Of a stretch of 64,000 bases of DNA, positions 9,184-17,793 are shown piece after piece (position 1 is the first letter of the stretch; every line of letters starts with the position of its first letter). The translations under genes and the position numbers were made by a program. This DNA is from Paludibacter sp. UBA6032. GTDB taxonomy: Bacteria; Bacteroidota; Bacteroidia; Bacteroidales; Paludibacteraceae. The stretch lies in NCBI GenBank assembly GCA_002427885.1, contig DIZI01000005.1, positions 122,519 to 186,518 of the forward strand, in the 5' to 3' direction. The notes under the pieces are model-generated. The model ran no database searches and was not told the DNA's origin. It saw only the letters and a program-made list of their open reading frames with translations.

Positions 9184-9672
9184 CTATCTTCCAAAAAAAC
9201 GGTCGTCCTTATCACTTCTGGTGGCATCTTCCAGCGGATATTCTTTCCGCATTGGAAAATAATCCATATATTCAACGTTCAGTATGCGTATCAGATTTGG
9301 GTGTCCTACGAAATCAATTCCGTAAAAATCAAATGTTTCCCGCTCCATCCAATTGGCTCCGGAGAAAACAGAAACAATACTTACAATCTGTGGATTTTCT
9401 TTTGAGACGAATGTTTTTAACCGTATGCGTTTATTAGCCACCAAATTATGAAGGTGATAAATTACGCCTAATTCCTTTTCCTGATCAGGATAATGAATGC
9501 CGCATAAATCGGTCAGGAAGATAAAATTTTGTTGTTCTTTCAGAAAAGTAATCATCTCTTTGACAGCTTCCGAAGCAATGGTTATTGTGAAAATATCCGC
9601 CGTTTCGTCCACTGACAAAATACTGTTTTCAAATTTATTTTTAAGTTCCTGAAGTAATATACTATATTCCAT
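9184..9672 (-). CDS. nuoC: NADH-quinone oxidoreductase subunit C
   Basis: A 162-residue protein of the 30-kDa subunit family. The C-terminal signature runs from ERETFDFYGIDFVGHPNLIRIL to FPMRKEYPLE, around residues 112-150. NuoC is a structural subunit of the quinone-binding module with NuoB, D and I. The gene begins 4 nt after the nuoB stop. It is not fused to nuoD. Confidence 0.95.
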   Translation of the reverse strand: MEYSILLQELKNKFENSILSVDETADIFTITIASEAVKEMITFLKEQQNFIFLTDLCGIHYPDQEKELGVIYHLHNLVANKRIRLKTFVSKENPQIVSIVSVFSGANWMERETFDFYGIDFVGHPNLIRILNVEYMDYFPMRKEYPLEDATRSDKDDRFFGR

Positions 9673-9676
9673 TTGC

Positions 9677-10237
9677 TTATTTGTCTATTTTAATGCCGTA
9701 ACTTTCGAGCATCTCTTTGTACTCGGGGCTGTAACGACGACGTAAAGGCTCATTTCCAACCAGTTCCTGAATTTTCATAAAGCCATTAATAATTTGCTCC
9801 GGACGAGGTGGACAACCGGGTACATATACATCTACCGGTACTACTTTGTCAATGCCCTGTAAAACGCTGTAGGTGTCGAAAACACCACCACTCGAAGCAC
9901 AGGCTCCTACTGCAATCACCCAACGAGGTTCAGCCATTTGTTCGTAAACTTGTTGTACCACCGGTGCCATTTTCTTGGCAATCGTTCCCATGACCATCAG
10001 TAAATCTGCCTGGCGGGGCGAAAAACTGAGTCGCTCAGCGCCAAACCGACCTAAATCATAATGTGCGCCCATGGTTGCCATAAATTCAATACCACAACAT
10101 GAAGTGGCGAATGGTAATGGCCATAATGAATTTTTACGGGCCAGTCCAACCGCTTTATCTAATGTAGTTGCAAAGAAACCCGGAGCACTATAGCCTTCGG
10201 GAGCTTCAACTACTGTATATTTATCTTTTTCACTCAT
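9677..10237 (-). CDS. nuoB: NADH-quinone oxidoreductase subunit B
   Basis: A 186-residue protein with the ligands of the terminal [4Fe-4S] cluster N2: the tandem cysteines of SCCGIEFMA (C47, C48), the Cys in GACASSGG and the Cys in PGCPPRPEQ. N2 passes electrons to quinone. The N-terminal 30 residues vary among homologues. It lies 48 nt after nuoA and 4 nt before nuoC. Confidence 0.97.
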   Translation of the reverse strand: MSEKDKYTVVEAPEGYSAPGFFATTLDKAVGLARKNSLWPLPFATSCCGIEFMATMGAHYDLGRFGAERLSFSPRQADLLMVMGTIAKKMAPVVQQVYEQMAEPRWVIAVGACASSGGVFDTYSVLQGIDKVVPVDVYVPGCPPRPEQIINGFMKIQELVGNEPLRRRYSPEYKEMLESYGIKIDK

Positions 10238-10285
10238 AATAATCTTTTTTTACAACAAACTACCCACTATTAACTACTTACTAAT

Positions 10286-10678
10286 TTACTCCTGTTCCTT
10301 ATTCCAATCGAATGCGCCTTTTTTGTAAATATAAAAGAATCCAAAAATAAAAATACCCATAAAGAGCAACATATTTAAAAATGCACTCCAATCGGCATCT
10401 TTGAAATTGACGGCCCAGGGATAAAAGAAGATAACTTCTACATCAAAAAGAACGAAAAGAATGGCAATAAGAAAATATTTTATGGAGAATGGAAAACGTG
10501 CGTTCCCTTGAATATCAATTCCACATTCAAAATTTTCTTCTTTTTTTAAGGTACGGACTCTTTTTCGGGTACTAATTATCAGGTGAGTGACTACCATTAC
10601 AATCACAACGAATGAAATGGCGACAAAAAATTGAATTAAAACCGGTTCGTAATCAGAGGCAATATATATTTTTTCCAT
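10286..10678 (-). CDS. nuoA: NADH-quinone oxidoreductase subunit A
   Basis: A 130-residue protein with three predicted membrane helices. The loop FECGIDIQGNARFPFSIKYFL near residues 50-70 contains the conserved Cys of the NuoA/ND3 quinone-site loop, and FVLFDVEVIFFYPWA follows. It is the first gene of the operon. The roughly 515 nt upstream contain no gene and probably carry the nuo promoter. Confidence 0.96.
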   Translation of the reverse strand: MEKIYIASDYEPVLIQFFVAISFVVIVMVVTHLIISTRKRVRTLKKEENFECGIDIQGNARFPFSIKYFLIAILFVLFDVEVIFFYPWAVNFKDADWSAFLNMLLFMGIFIFGFFYIYKKGAFDWNKEQE

Positions 10679-10903
10679 TTATAAAATCAGGTTGAAAATT
10701 AAAGAAAAATTTCCGTAATTATTAGTGAGCGTAAAATTAACTGAAAATTAGTTTGAATTAGTATCCCTTATTACACAGATACTTAACCAGTTTAATTAGA
10801 TAATAATTTCTTTATTCGATATTTCAGATAACGAAATTCTGCCTTAGAACAATGCTAAACGCAATAAAGTTCATGAAAAGCACGTAAAGAAAAAGGCTTT
10901 GAT

Positions 10904-10933
10904 CAAAAATAACTTTGCTTTGCATTTATCAAT
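10904..10933 (-). promoter_or_regulatory. Candidate nuo operon promoter
   Basis: On the minus strand an ATTG is followed after 18 nt by TATTTTTG, close to the Bacteroidota TTTG/TAnnTTTG consensus. It would give a leader of roughly 220 nt before nuoA. The -33 box is imperfect. Confidence 0.4.
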
Positions 10934-11131
10934 AATTTTTTAGCGAAACCAATATTCAGACAACAAATTATTAGAATTTTATTTTTCAAATATATCTCGA
11001 ATTATGGAGAATGTTGGCTTCAAAATGATTTAATACTTGAATAATAGGTTATTCAATGAATTAGTTTATGCCAACAAATTTAAATAAAAATAAAATATTT
11101 TCCAATTTACGTAATAATAAGGAATATAAAT

Positions 11132-11173
11132 AAAGGAGAATTTATGAAACAACTTAATCAGAAATTCTCCTTT
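11132..11173 (-). terminator. Rho-independent terminator after the purine permease
   Basis: Arms AAAGGAGAATTT (11132-11143) and AAATTCTCCTTT (11162-11173) are exactly complementary over 12 bp, with an 18-nt loop. An AU-rich run follows on the minus strand. It lies about 20 nt downstream of the permease stop. Confidence 0.75.
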
Positions 11174-11193
11174 GAATCTTTAAGTACGTAAAA

Positions 11194-12507
11194 TCAACTA
11201 AATGCGCCAATGGCATCCAAAACAATTTTGAATAGAAAAAAGAGCGAAATTACATAGAGAGTTATCGAAACTTCTTTGAATTTTCCGGTCATCATTTTGA
11301 TAAGCGTAAAACTCAGAATACCAAAGATTATACCCTGCGCAATACTATAGGTAAACGGCATAAAAATAATAGTAAGGAATGCCGGGAAACCCTGACTTAT
11401 ATCATTAAAATTGATATTCATTACTGACGACATCATAAACAATCCGATAATAATCAATGCCGGAGCAGTTGCTGAAGCCGGAACCATTAAAAAGATTGGT
11501 GCCAAAAACAGGGCCAAAGCAAACATGACTGCAGTACTGACTGAAGTTAAACCCGTACGACCTCCGGCAGCCACACCGGCAGCACTTTCAATATAGGCAG
11601 TGTTCGGGCTTGTACCTAAAATTGCACCTGACATTGTACCTAATGCATCAGCCATCAGTGCTTTTTGAATTTGAGGGAAATCACCATTTTTATCAGCAAT
11701 CCCAGTTTTGGATATAACACCAATCAGGGTTCCAACCGAATCGAACAAATTGACCAGAAGAAAAGTAAATACGACAATTAACATATCGAAAGTAAAAACG
11801 TGCGTCCATTCAAACCGGAAAAATATAGGTGCAATTGATGGTGGCAAGGAGATTAAACTCCCTTGAGGAACTGTTACATCGCCTAAGAAGAAGGCAAAAG
11901 CGGTTGAAACCAACATTCCGATAAGTATTGCACCATGAACATTTTTTACAAGCAAAACGGCAATTACTATTAATCCAAGAAAAGCAACCCAAACTGAATG
12001 GTTGGCCATATTACCCAAACTGACTAATGTATTGGGGTTTGAAACGACAATCCCGGCACTTTTTAATCCAATAAGTGTAATGAAAAGTCCAATCCCAACC
12101 GGTATTGCATCTTTTAAACCCTTGGGTATATTTTTTATAATTAATTCACGTACATTAAATAATGTCAGAATCATAAAAATTACTCCCTCGATAATTACAG
12201 CTGTAAGTGCAAATTGCCAGGTATAACCCATTGTCAGCACAACAGTAAAAGCAAAAAAGCTATTCAAACCCATACCGGGTGCCTGTGCAATTGGTACATT
12301 AGCTAATAATGCCATTAAAAGCGTACCAACAATGGCAGCTAAAGCAGTCGTTGTAAACAACGCCGATTTATCCATACCGGTTTCTCCTAAAATGATTGGA
12401 TTAACAACCAGGATATAGGACATGGTAAGAAAAGTAATGATACCAGCCATTATCTCACGTCTCGGATTTGTGTTGTTTTGCTTTAGTTTAAAGAATTTTT
12501 CTAACAT
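11194..12507 (-). CDS. NCS2-family purine permease (AzgA/PbuG-type)
   Basis: A 437-residue protein with about 13 predicted membrane helices. Signatures include the N-terminal NPRREIMAGIITFLTMSYI, APGMGLNSFFAF near residue 74, and SPNTAYIESAAGVAAGGRTG near residue 300, all characteristic of the AzgA/PbuG hypoxanthine-guanine-adenine:H+ symporters. It probably imports purine bases across the inner membrane; the exact base cannot be told from sequence. It is monocistronic, between two terminators. I looked for a purine riboswitch in its roughly 90-nt leader and saw none. Confidence 0.88.
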   Translation of the reverse strand: MLEKFFKLKQNNTNPRREIMAGIITFLTMSYILVVNPIILGETGMDKSALFTTTALAAIVGTLLMALLANVPIAQAPGMGLNSFFAFTVVLTMGYTWQFALTAVIIEGVIFMILTLFNVRELIIKNIPKGLKDAIPVGIGLFITLIGLKSAGIVVSNPNTLVSLGNMANHSVWVAFLGLIVIAVLLVKNVHGAILIGMLVSTAFAFFLGDVTVPQGSLISLPPSIAPIFFRFEWTHVFTFDMLIVVFTFLLVNLFDSVGTLIGVISKTGIADKNGDFPQIQKALMADALGTMSGAILGTSPNTAYIESAAGVAAGGRTGLTSVSTAVMFALALFLAPIFLMVPASATAPALIIIGLFMMSSVMNINFNDISQGFPAFLTIIFMPFTYSIAQGIIFGILSFTLIKMMTGKFKEVSITLYVISLFFLFKIVLDAIGAFS

Positions 12508-12572
12508 AAATAGTTGATTAAGTGTAACCGTTTTTTTGTTTTGTTAAATATATTTGAAAATTTAATTCCGGA

Positions 12573-12580
12573 CAAAATTA
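12573..12580 (-). promoter_or_regulatory. Candidate -7 element for the purine permease
   Basis: TAATTTTG on the minus strand matches TAnnTTTG and lies about 65 nt before the start codon, just after the upstream terminator. A clear -33 TTTG at the right distance was not seen. Confidence 0.35.
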
Positions 12581-12600
12581 ATGAAATCATAGCAATAAAA

Positions 12601-12653
12601 AAACAGGACAGGAACTCTTTGATAATGTTTATCGCCAAATTCCTGTTCTGTTT
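12601..12653 (-). terminator. Rho-independent terminator of the acyl-CoA carboxylase operon
   Basis: Arms AAACAGGACAGGAA and TTCCTGTTCTGTTT form a 14-bp stem with one internal mismatch. On the minus strand the stem is followed by a run of seven T (12597-12603). It lies about 20 nt after the stop of the biotin carrier gene. Confidence 0.85.
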
Positions 12654-12673
12654 TACTTTAAATTGAAAATATC

Positions 12674-13222
12674 TTATTCGTCAATTGAGGTTATTTCTAC
12701 CAATAATTCATCTTTCATAACCGACTGACCGGTCTGAACTTTGATTTTACGTATAACTCCGTTGCAGTTTGCACAGATTTCATTTTGCATTTTCATAGCT
12801 TCGAGACTCAAGATTGGCTCTCCTTCGTTCACTAAATCTCCTTCAGAAAGGAAAAGATCCACAATTTTACCGGGCATAGGTGAAAATATATTATATTCAT
12901 TCAGTTGTTTATCCGGGTTATTAATCATTCCACGGCGTATATATGAAAAAATGGATTCCAGGCTATAGCGATATTCAACTCCATTGACTTTAATAACAGC
13001 TTTATTCTGATCCCGTGAAACCAACTCACAATGAAATTTTTTACCATTCCAGTCAAATGTATAATGAAAATCTTCCTGTTCCAGGAAATCAATATCCTTT
13101 TCTTCGCCATCAATAACCGGTTTTGAATCCTTTGGAATATAAATTTTAAACCGTTTCCCGTTTTCTCTTACAGCAATAAACAATCGCGAAGCATCGCGTC
13201 TATAGTTATATTTAGTTCCCAT
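12674..13222 (-). CDS. Biotin carboxyl carrier protein of an acyl-CoA carboxylase
   Basis: A 182-residue protein whose last 70 residues form a biotinyl domain: MPGKIVDLFLSEGD, then SLEAMKMQNEI, in which K144 is the predicted biotinylated lysine. The first 100 residues lack a known catalytic motif and resemble the BT/linker region of acyl-CoA carboxylase alpha chains. So this is a stand-alone equivalent of the C-terminal half of a propionyl-CoA carboxylase alpha subunit. It is the last gene of the operon, 77 nt after the biotin carboxylase gene. Confidence 0.9.
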   Translation of the reverse strand: MGTKYNYRRDASRLFIAVRENGKRFKIYIPKDSKPVIDGEEKDIDFLEQEDFHYTFDWNGKKFHCELVSRDQNKAVIKVNGVEYRYSLESIFSYIRRGMINNPDKQLNEYNIFSPMPGKIVDLFLSEGDLVNEGEPILSLEAMKMQNEICANCNGVIRKIKVQTGQSVMKDELLVEITSIDE

Positions 13223-13299
13223 TTTTTTAATTTACAATTTAATCATTTACAATTTACCAGTTGATAAAATAATTTCAAGGATATAGATTTGCAGTAAAA

Positions 13300-14796
13300 T
13301 CAATAGTTTAATCTTTTGTTTAATACCCAAACATTCAGTAAATCATTTTTATAGCTGGGTGTATCCGATGAAAGTTGCAGGTATTCAGAAGCATACATAA
13401 TAGTTGCAGCCAATGCTCCCATCATTTCATCTTCATCGTTTTCCAACATTTCAGGAGTAAAAACCGAATCTACCCAACGGGTTGTATAACTTGCTGAAAC
13501 AAATTCAGGATGTTTCAAAACAGTTCTGCAAAAGGGAACGGTTGTTTTTAAACCAATCAGGCTGAATTCATACAAAGCATCCAACGTTTTTTCAATCACA
13601 TCAGCACGGTCTTTTCCATGTACAATAATTTTAGCAATCATCGAATCGAAATAGGGTGTTACTACCGAACCACTTTGTACGCCGGTTTCAATACGAATAT
13701 AATCCTTCATGGGGAAATGAATTTTATCGATAAATCCGGTCTGGGGGCTGAAACGGTTCTGAGGATCTTCTGTATTAACGCGGCATTCTATGGCCCAACC
13801 GTTAATTTTAATATCTTTTTGTTTCAGTGTAATTTCTTCACCCAATGCCACCCGAATTTGCCAGTCTACCAGATCGACACCAGTTATCATTTCCGTCACC
13901 GGATGTTCCACCTGAATACGGGTATTCATTTCCATAAAGAAATACGAACCATCTTCATCCATAATAAATTCGATGGTTCCTGCCGAATAATATCCGATGG
14001 CTTTCGCAAAACGAACCGCCATATCACCCATTTCTTTTCGCATGGCAGGAGTTACGCTTGCTGAAGGTGCTTCTTCCAGAATTTTTTGATGTTTTCGTTG
14101 CAGGGAACATTCACGTTCACCTAAATGGATCACATTTCCATGTTTATCACCCATAATCTGAAATTCGAGATGTTTGGGGTTTTGAAGGTATTTCTCGATA
14201 AACATGTCCCCATTTCCAAATGCAGCTTTTGCTTCGTCGGATGCTGACTTGAAATGACGTTCAATCGTATCTGCTTTTTCAACAATACGCATTCCACGCC
14301 CACCCCCACCGGCAGAAGCTTTTAAAATGATAGGATAACCAATTTTGTTGGCAAATTCTTTCGCAGCTTTTGCATCATTTACAGGTCCATCACTTCCGGG
14401 TACCAGAGGTAATCCGGCTTCGATAGCCATGCTTTTAGCCACAGTTTTCAATCCCATATCCCTGATTAATTGCGGAGACGGGCCAATAAAATTAATACCG
14501 TTTGAAACGCAAAGTTCTGCAAAATCAGGGTTCTCCGATAAGAAACCGTATCCGGGGTGTATTAAATCAATATTATTTTCGAGAGCCAGCTTTACAATTC
14601 TATCCGCATCTAAAAAAATAGATTTCTCGTTCCCATTATCTTTTGCGGCAATAATTTCATCTGCGTACTTTAAATAAAGAGCGTCTGGTTCCTTATCACT
14701 TTGAAAAACCACAGCCAACATTCCCAATTTATGAGCCGAACGAATAATCCGGATGGCAATTTCACTTCGGTTAGCAATTAATAGTTTTTTCTTCAT
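13300..14796 (-). CDS. Biotin carboxylase subunit of an acyl-CoA carboxylase
   Basis: A 498-residue ATP-grasp enzyme. The N-terminal ANRSEIAIRIIRSA, the glycine-rich ATP lid KASAGGGGRGMRIVE near residue 160, and FMEMNTRIQVEHPVTEMITG near residue 290 with metal-binding Glu and catalytic Arg residues are intact. It carboxylates biotin on the carrier protein using ATP and bicarbonate. Homologues include AccC and PccA; with the adjacent carboxyltransferase, an acyl-CoA (propionyl/acetyl-CoA) carboxylase role is more likely than a pure AccC role. Confidence 0.92.
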   Translation of the reverse strand: MKKKLLIANRSEIAIRIIRSAHKLGMLAVVFQSDKEPDALYLKYADEIIAAKDNGNEKSIFLDADRIVKLALENNIDLIHPGYGFLSENPDFAELCVSNGINFIGPSPQLIRDMGLKTVAKSMAIEAGLPLVPGSDGPVNDAKAAKEFANKIGYPIILKASAGGGGRGMRIVEKADTIERHFKSASDEAKAAFGNGDMFIEKYLQNPKHLEFQIMGDKHGNVIHLGERECSLQRKHQKILEEAPSASVTPAMRKEMGDMAVRFAKAIGYYSAGTIEFIMDEDGSYFFMEMNTRIQVEHPVTEMITGVDLVDWQIRVALGEEITLKQKDIKINGWAIECRVNTEDPQNRFSPQTGFIDKIHFPMKDYIRIETGVQSGSVVTPYFDSMIAKIIVHGKDRADVIEKTLDALYEFSLIGLKTTVPFCRTVLKHPEFVSASYTTRWVDSVFTPEMLENDEDEMMGALAATIMYASEYLQLSSDTPSYKNDLLNVWVLNKRLNY

Positions 14797-14813
14797 TTGT
14801 GTTTTATTGAATG

Positions 14814-14896
14814 AGTTAATTTGTTGACAGGTTGATTAGTTGATTGGGTGAGTATTTGTCGACTATGATAAGATTTACCCAATAAACGAATTAACT
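14814..14896. repeat. Inverted-repeat spacer between carboxyltransferase and biotin carboxylase genes
   Basis: AGTTAATTTGTT at 14814 pairs with AACGAATTAACT near 14885 (one mismatch), with an inner GATTGGGT/ACCCAAT pair. The spacer could fold into a long imperfect hairpin. Confidence 0.55.
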
Positions 14897-14914
14897 ATAT
14901 TACTTAAAACTAAA

Positions 14915-16450
14915 TTATAGAGGGATGCTTCCATGTTTACGAGCCGGTTTTGAATATTGTTTATTCGAAAATACTTCAAATGAATTGATCAAAATATCCC
15001 GCGTATTGGAAGGAGTGATAACTTCATCAATCAATCCTATTTCTTCCGCCTTGTATGGATTAGCAACATCATTTTTATATTTATCAGACAAAATCTTTTC
15101 CATTTCTGCTTTATTCTCCGCATTGGCCAGTTCATGCTTATTGACAATCTTAATCGCTCCGGCCGGTCCCATGACGGCTATTTCAGCGGTTGGCCAGGCA
15201 AAGTTAAAATCACCTCCTGTATTTTTGCTGCTCATTACAATATAAGCACCACCATACGCTTTACGGGTTATCACGGTAATTTTCGGAACGGTAGCCTCAC
15301 AAAAAGCGTAAAGAAGTTTTGCTCCGTTACGGATTATTCCATTGTGCTCCTGTTCAATTCCCGGTAAAAAGCCCGGAACATCTTCCAAAATCAACAACGG
15401 AATATTAAAGGCATCGCAAAAACGAACAAAACGGGCTCCTTTTACACTGGCATTAATATCCAACGTACCAGCCATAACTTTCGGTTGATTGGCAACAATG
15501 CCAATTGATTTTCCATTTAAGCGGGCAAAACCAACCAGAATATTTTGTGCAAATTTTTCATGAACCTCAAAAAATGAGTCCTTGTCGACTATTATATTGA
15601 TAATTTCCTTCATATCGTACGGACGATTGGGATCGTCCGGAATAATATTATTCAGAAATTCCTGACGGGAACGATAATGGCTTATCAGATTGGAGACCGG
15701 TAAAGATTCATAATTATTGGACGGAATATACGACAATAATTTACGAATCAACATGATAGTATGTTCTTCGTCGTCCGAGACAAAATGAGCTACACCACTT
15801 TTTGCTGCATGAACATTTCCACCTCCCAGACCTTCCATATCAATGTCTTCGTTAAGTACTTCTTTGACCACATCAGGTCCGGTAACAAACATGTACGAAG
15901 TCTGGCTCGTCATGAATATAAAATCGGTAAGAGCCGGTGAATACACAGCACCTCCGGCAGCCGGTCCGAGTATTGCACTAATTTGCGGGATTATACCCGA
16001 AGAGTTGACATTATTACGAAATATAATTGCATAAGCCGAGAGACTCTTCACGCCTTCCTGAATACGGGCACCTCCCGAGTCCATCAAACCAACTATCGGA
16101 GCACCAAGTTTCAAAGCCATTTCTTGAACTTTTGCAATTTTCATTCCATGGGCATACCCGAGAGAACCGCCTAATATCGTGAAATCCTGTGCATAAGCAA
16201 ATACGCTTCGTCCCTGTACCAAACCACGTCCGACTACAACTCCATCCCCAAAATTTGTTTGTTTACTACTCATGGGTACTTGTGAAGGAACAACAAAAGC
16301 ATCAAATTCAAAGAAAGTACCCTCATCAAAAAGAACGTTAATACGCTCCCTTGCAGTAAGTTTACCCTTCAAATGCTGTCTGTGGGCAGCATTATCTTCC
16401 ATTTCCTGCAACACTTTCAGACGTTGCTCAAATACATCGTTTTTATTCAT
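14915..16450 (-). CDS. Acyl-CoA carboxylase carboxyltransferase subunit (propionyl-CoA carboxylase beta-like)
   Basis: A 511-residue protein with two crotonase-like halves, the normal PccB length. Motifs include MDSGGARIQEGVKSLSAY near residue 122, SAILGPAAGGAVYSPALTDF near residue 156 and the C-terminal-half segment VITRKAYGGAYIVMSSK. It transfers the carboxyl group from carboxybiotin to an acyl-CoA, forming methylmalonyl- or malonyl-CoA. It is the first gene of the three-gene operon. In propionate-forming Bacteroidota such enzymes link propionyl-CoA and methylmalonyl-CoA; which substrate is used here cannot be read from the sequence. Confidence 0.93.
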   Translation of the reverse strand: MNKNDVFEQRLKVLQEMEDNAAHRQHLKGKLTARERINVLFDEGTFFEFDAFVVPSQVPMSSKQTNFGDGVVVGRGLVQGRSVFAYAQDFTILGGSLGYAHGMKIAKVQEMALKLGAPIVGLMDSGGARIQEGVKSLSAYAIIFRNNVNSSGIIPQISAILGPAAGGAVYSPALTDFIFMTSQTSYMFVTGPDVVKEVLNEDIDMEGLGGGNVHAAKSGVAHFVSDDEEHTIMLIRKLLSYIPSNNYESLPVSNLISHYRSRQEFLNNIIPDDPNRPYDMKEIINIIVDKDSFFEVHEKFAQNILVGFARLNGKSIGIVANQPKVMAGTLDINASVKGARFVRFCDAFNIPLLILEDVPGFLPGIEQEHNGIIRNGAKLLYAFCEATVPKITVITRKAYGGAYIVMSSKNTGGDFNFAWPTAEIAVMGPAGAIKIVNKHELANAENKAEMEKILSDKYKNDVANPYKAEEIGLIDEVITPSNTRDILINSFEVFSNKQYSKPARKHGSIPL

Positions 16451-16481
16451 TTTTATAGCTGAATTATTTCGGATAATGGAG

Positions 16482-16489
16482 CAAAGATA
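16482..16489 (-). promoter_or_regulatory. Candidate -7 element for the acyl-CoA carboxylase operon
   Basis: TATCTTTG on the minus strand matches the TAnnTTTG consensus 32 nt upstream of the carboxyltransferase start codon. The -33 box is weak. Confidence 0.4.
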
Positions 16490-16628
16490 ATAGATAAGTA
16501 CACAAAAAAATCACAAATTTTATAAGTGAACCAATGGCTTTTAGCGGAACAAATGATAAATAACTAGTATTCAGTAAAATTATTAGATGTTAAATACAAC
16601 TAAATATAGCATTTTTCCATAAAAAAAC

Positions 16629-16653
16629 TGCACACAAGATATAATTGTGAGCA
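16629..16653 (-). terminator. Probable terminator after the DUF554 gene
   Basis: Minus-strand arms TGCTCACAA and TTGTGTGCA pair with one mismatch, followed by a run of seven T. It lies about 185 nt past the DUF554 stop. Confidence 0.55.
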
Positions 16654-16837
16654 ATTTTCGTTTTTAATAAAAGAGATTTTAGTATTAAAAAGTAATGAAA
16701 GTAAATAAGGAATATTTTCCAAAATGGACAGATAACATAAAAATGCTGCAACAAGACATTGCTATCAATATTTGACTCCATTCAGTTGAAAGATATAGAC
16801 CGGAGAGGAATAAACCAACAGTAAAATTCTGATTGTT

Positions 16838-17512
16838 TTAAAAGAGCCAAAGTAATAAAGCCACTATTATTAAAGCCGGCAACATATTAATAATACGGAG
16901 TTTCTTTATTTCGAGAATATTAATGCCTAAGCCGATTAAAAGAATTCCCCCGATATTCGTCAATCCCAGAATAATTTCGGGAGTGAAAAAATGGCCGGCA
17001 TACATGGCCAGTAATGTAATACCGCCCTGAAACAGAAACAACGGTATGGCCGAAGCAATAACACCAATACCAAAGGCAGATGAAAGAATAATGGATGAAA
17101 AGCCATCCATAAGTGATTTGGTAAACAATAAATCGGAAGAACCTCCCGTACCTTCTTGTATGGCGCCCAAAATGGTCAACGAGCCAATGCAATACAACAA
17201 AAAAGCAGTGATCAGTCCTTCGGAAAATCGTTCGCTACCAATGCGAAAACGTTTTCTCAGTTTTTCGCTCAACCGCTCCACTCCCGTTTCCAGATTCATC
17301 CATTCCCCCAGCAACGAACCAATGGCTAAACTACTGACAATTATAAGTATATGCTGCATATTGTAAACCATACTTATACCAATGGCAATGGTGAACAATC
17401 CAATAGCCTGGAAATAAATTGTTTTAATCCGTTCCGGCATGCTTTTATTCAGCAACATACCCACTATTCCACCGGCTATAACAGCTCCGGCATTGACGAT
17501 TGTTCCAATCAT
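16838..17512 (-). CDS. DUF554 family membrane protein
   Basis: A 224-residue protein with about six or seven predicted membrane helices. The N-terminal GTIVNAGAVIAGGIVGMLL and central TAFLLYCIGSLTILGAIQEG are hallmarks of the DUF554/YdfK family of small inner-membrane proteins. No biochemical function is established; a transporter or channel role is guesswork. It is a single gene on the minus strand with no operon partner. Confidence 0.8.
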   Translation of the reverse strand: MIGTIVNAGAVIAGGIVGMLLNKSMPERIKTIYFQAIGLFTIAIGISMVYNMQHILIIVSSLAIGSLLGEWMNLETGVERLSEKLRKRFRIGSERFSEGLITAFLLYCIGSLTILGAIQEGTGGSSDLLFTKSLMDGFSSIILSSAFGIGVIASAIPLFLFQGGITLLAMYAGHFFTPEIILGLTNIGGILLIGLGINILEIKKLRIINMLPALIIVALLLWLF

Positions 17513-17632
17513 AAATTTAGTTACAAGATGATTTGGTAAAGACTTAACGCATGCAAAAATACTGTTTTTTATTGTTATTCACAATCACAAAAATTAGCCG
17601 ATTATAAATTGAGAAAACTCTTCTCCCCCTCT

Positions 17633-17712
17633 CGCTGCCGCACGATTGTATCGTGTGGCATTATTAAACTTTTTATTTGAGTCCCACGCGATAAAATCGC
17701 GCGGTAGCAGCG
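17633..17712. repeat. REPIN-like element, copy 1
   Basis: An 80-bp unit that begins CGCTGCCGCACGATTGTATC and ends GCGGTAGCAGCG. It holds two hairpins facing each other: CCGCACGAT-TGT-ATCGTGTGG and CCACGCGAT-AAA-ATCGCGCGG, each with one imperfect pair. The outer CGCTGC/GCAGCG ends are inverted repeats. It is 78/80 identical to the element at 19061-19140, and both are preceded by AAACTCTTCT. The head-to-head hairpin layout is that of REPINs, which are mobilised by REP-associated transposases in other bacteria. Confidence 0.8.
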
Positions 17713-17793
17713 AAACAGATCTTTGCTCATTACAAATTGGAATCACTAGCTACTAACCAGAAAGCGTCTATGAAACAAAATAAGTAATACATT

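Larger units (their letters stand above)
10679..11193. other. Intergenic region between the nuo operon and the purine permease
   Basis: About 515 AT-rich nt without a convincing reading frame. It holds a candidate minus-strand promoter for nuo (10904-10933) and the terminator of the permease gene (11132-11173). Nothing else was recognised. Confidence 0.6.
16451..16837. other. Intergenic region upstream of the carboxylase operon
   Basis: About 390 AT-rich nt. It contains a candidate -7 element TATCTTTG for the carboxylase operon at 16482-16489 (minus strand) and a terminator-like hairpin at 16629-16653. A 63-codon frame at 16590-16781 spans that hairpin and is not credible. Confidence 0.5.

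Noticed and set aside
12508..12600. Purine riboswitch ahead of the purine permease
   Set aside because: The leader is short, and the conserved three-way-junction core was not found.
16590..16781. A 63-codon minus-strand frame upstream of the carboxylase genes
   Set aside because: It spans a terminator-like hairpin, is AT-rich and has no family resemblance.
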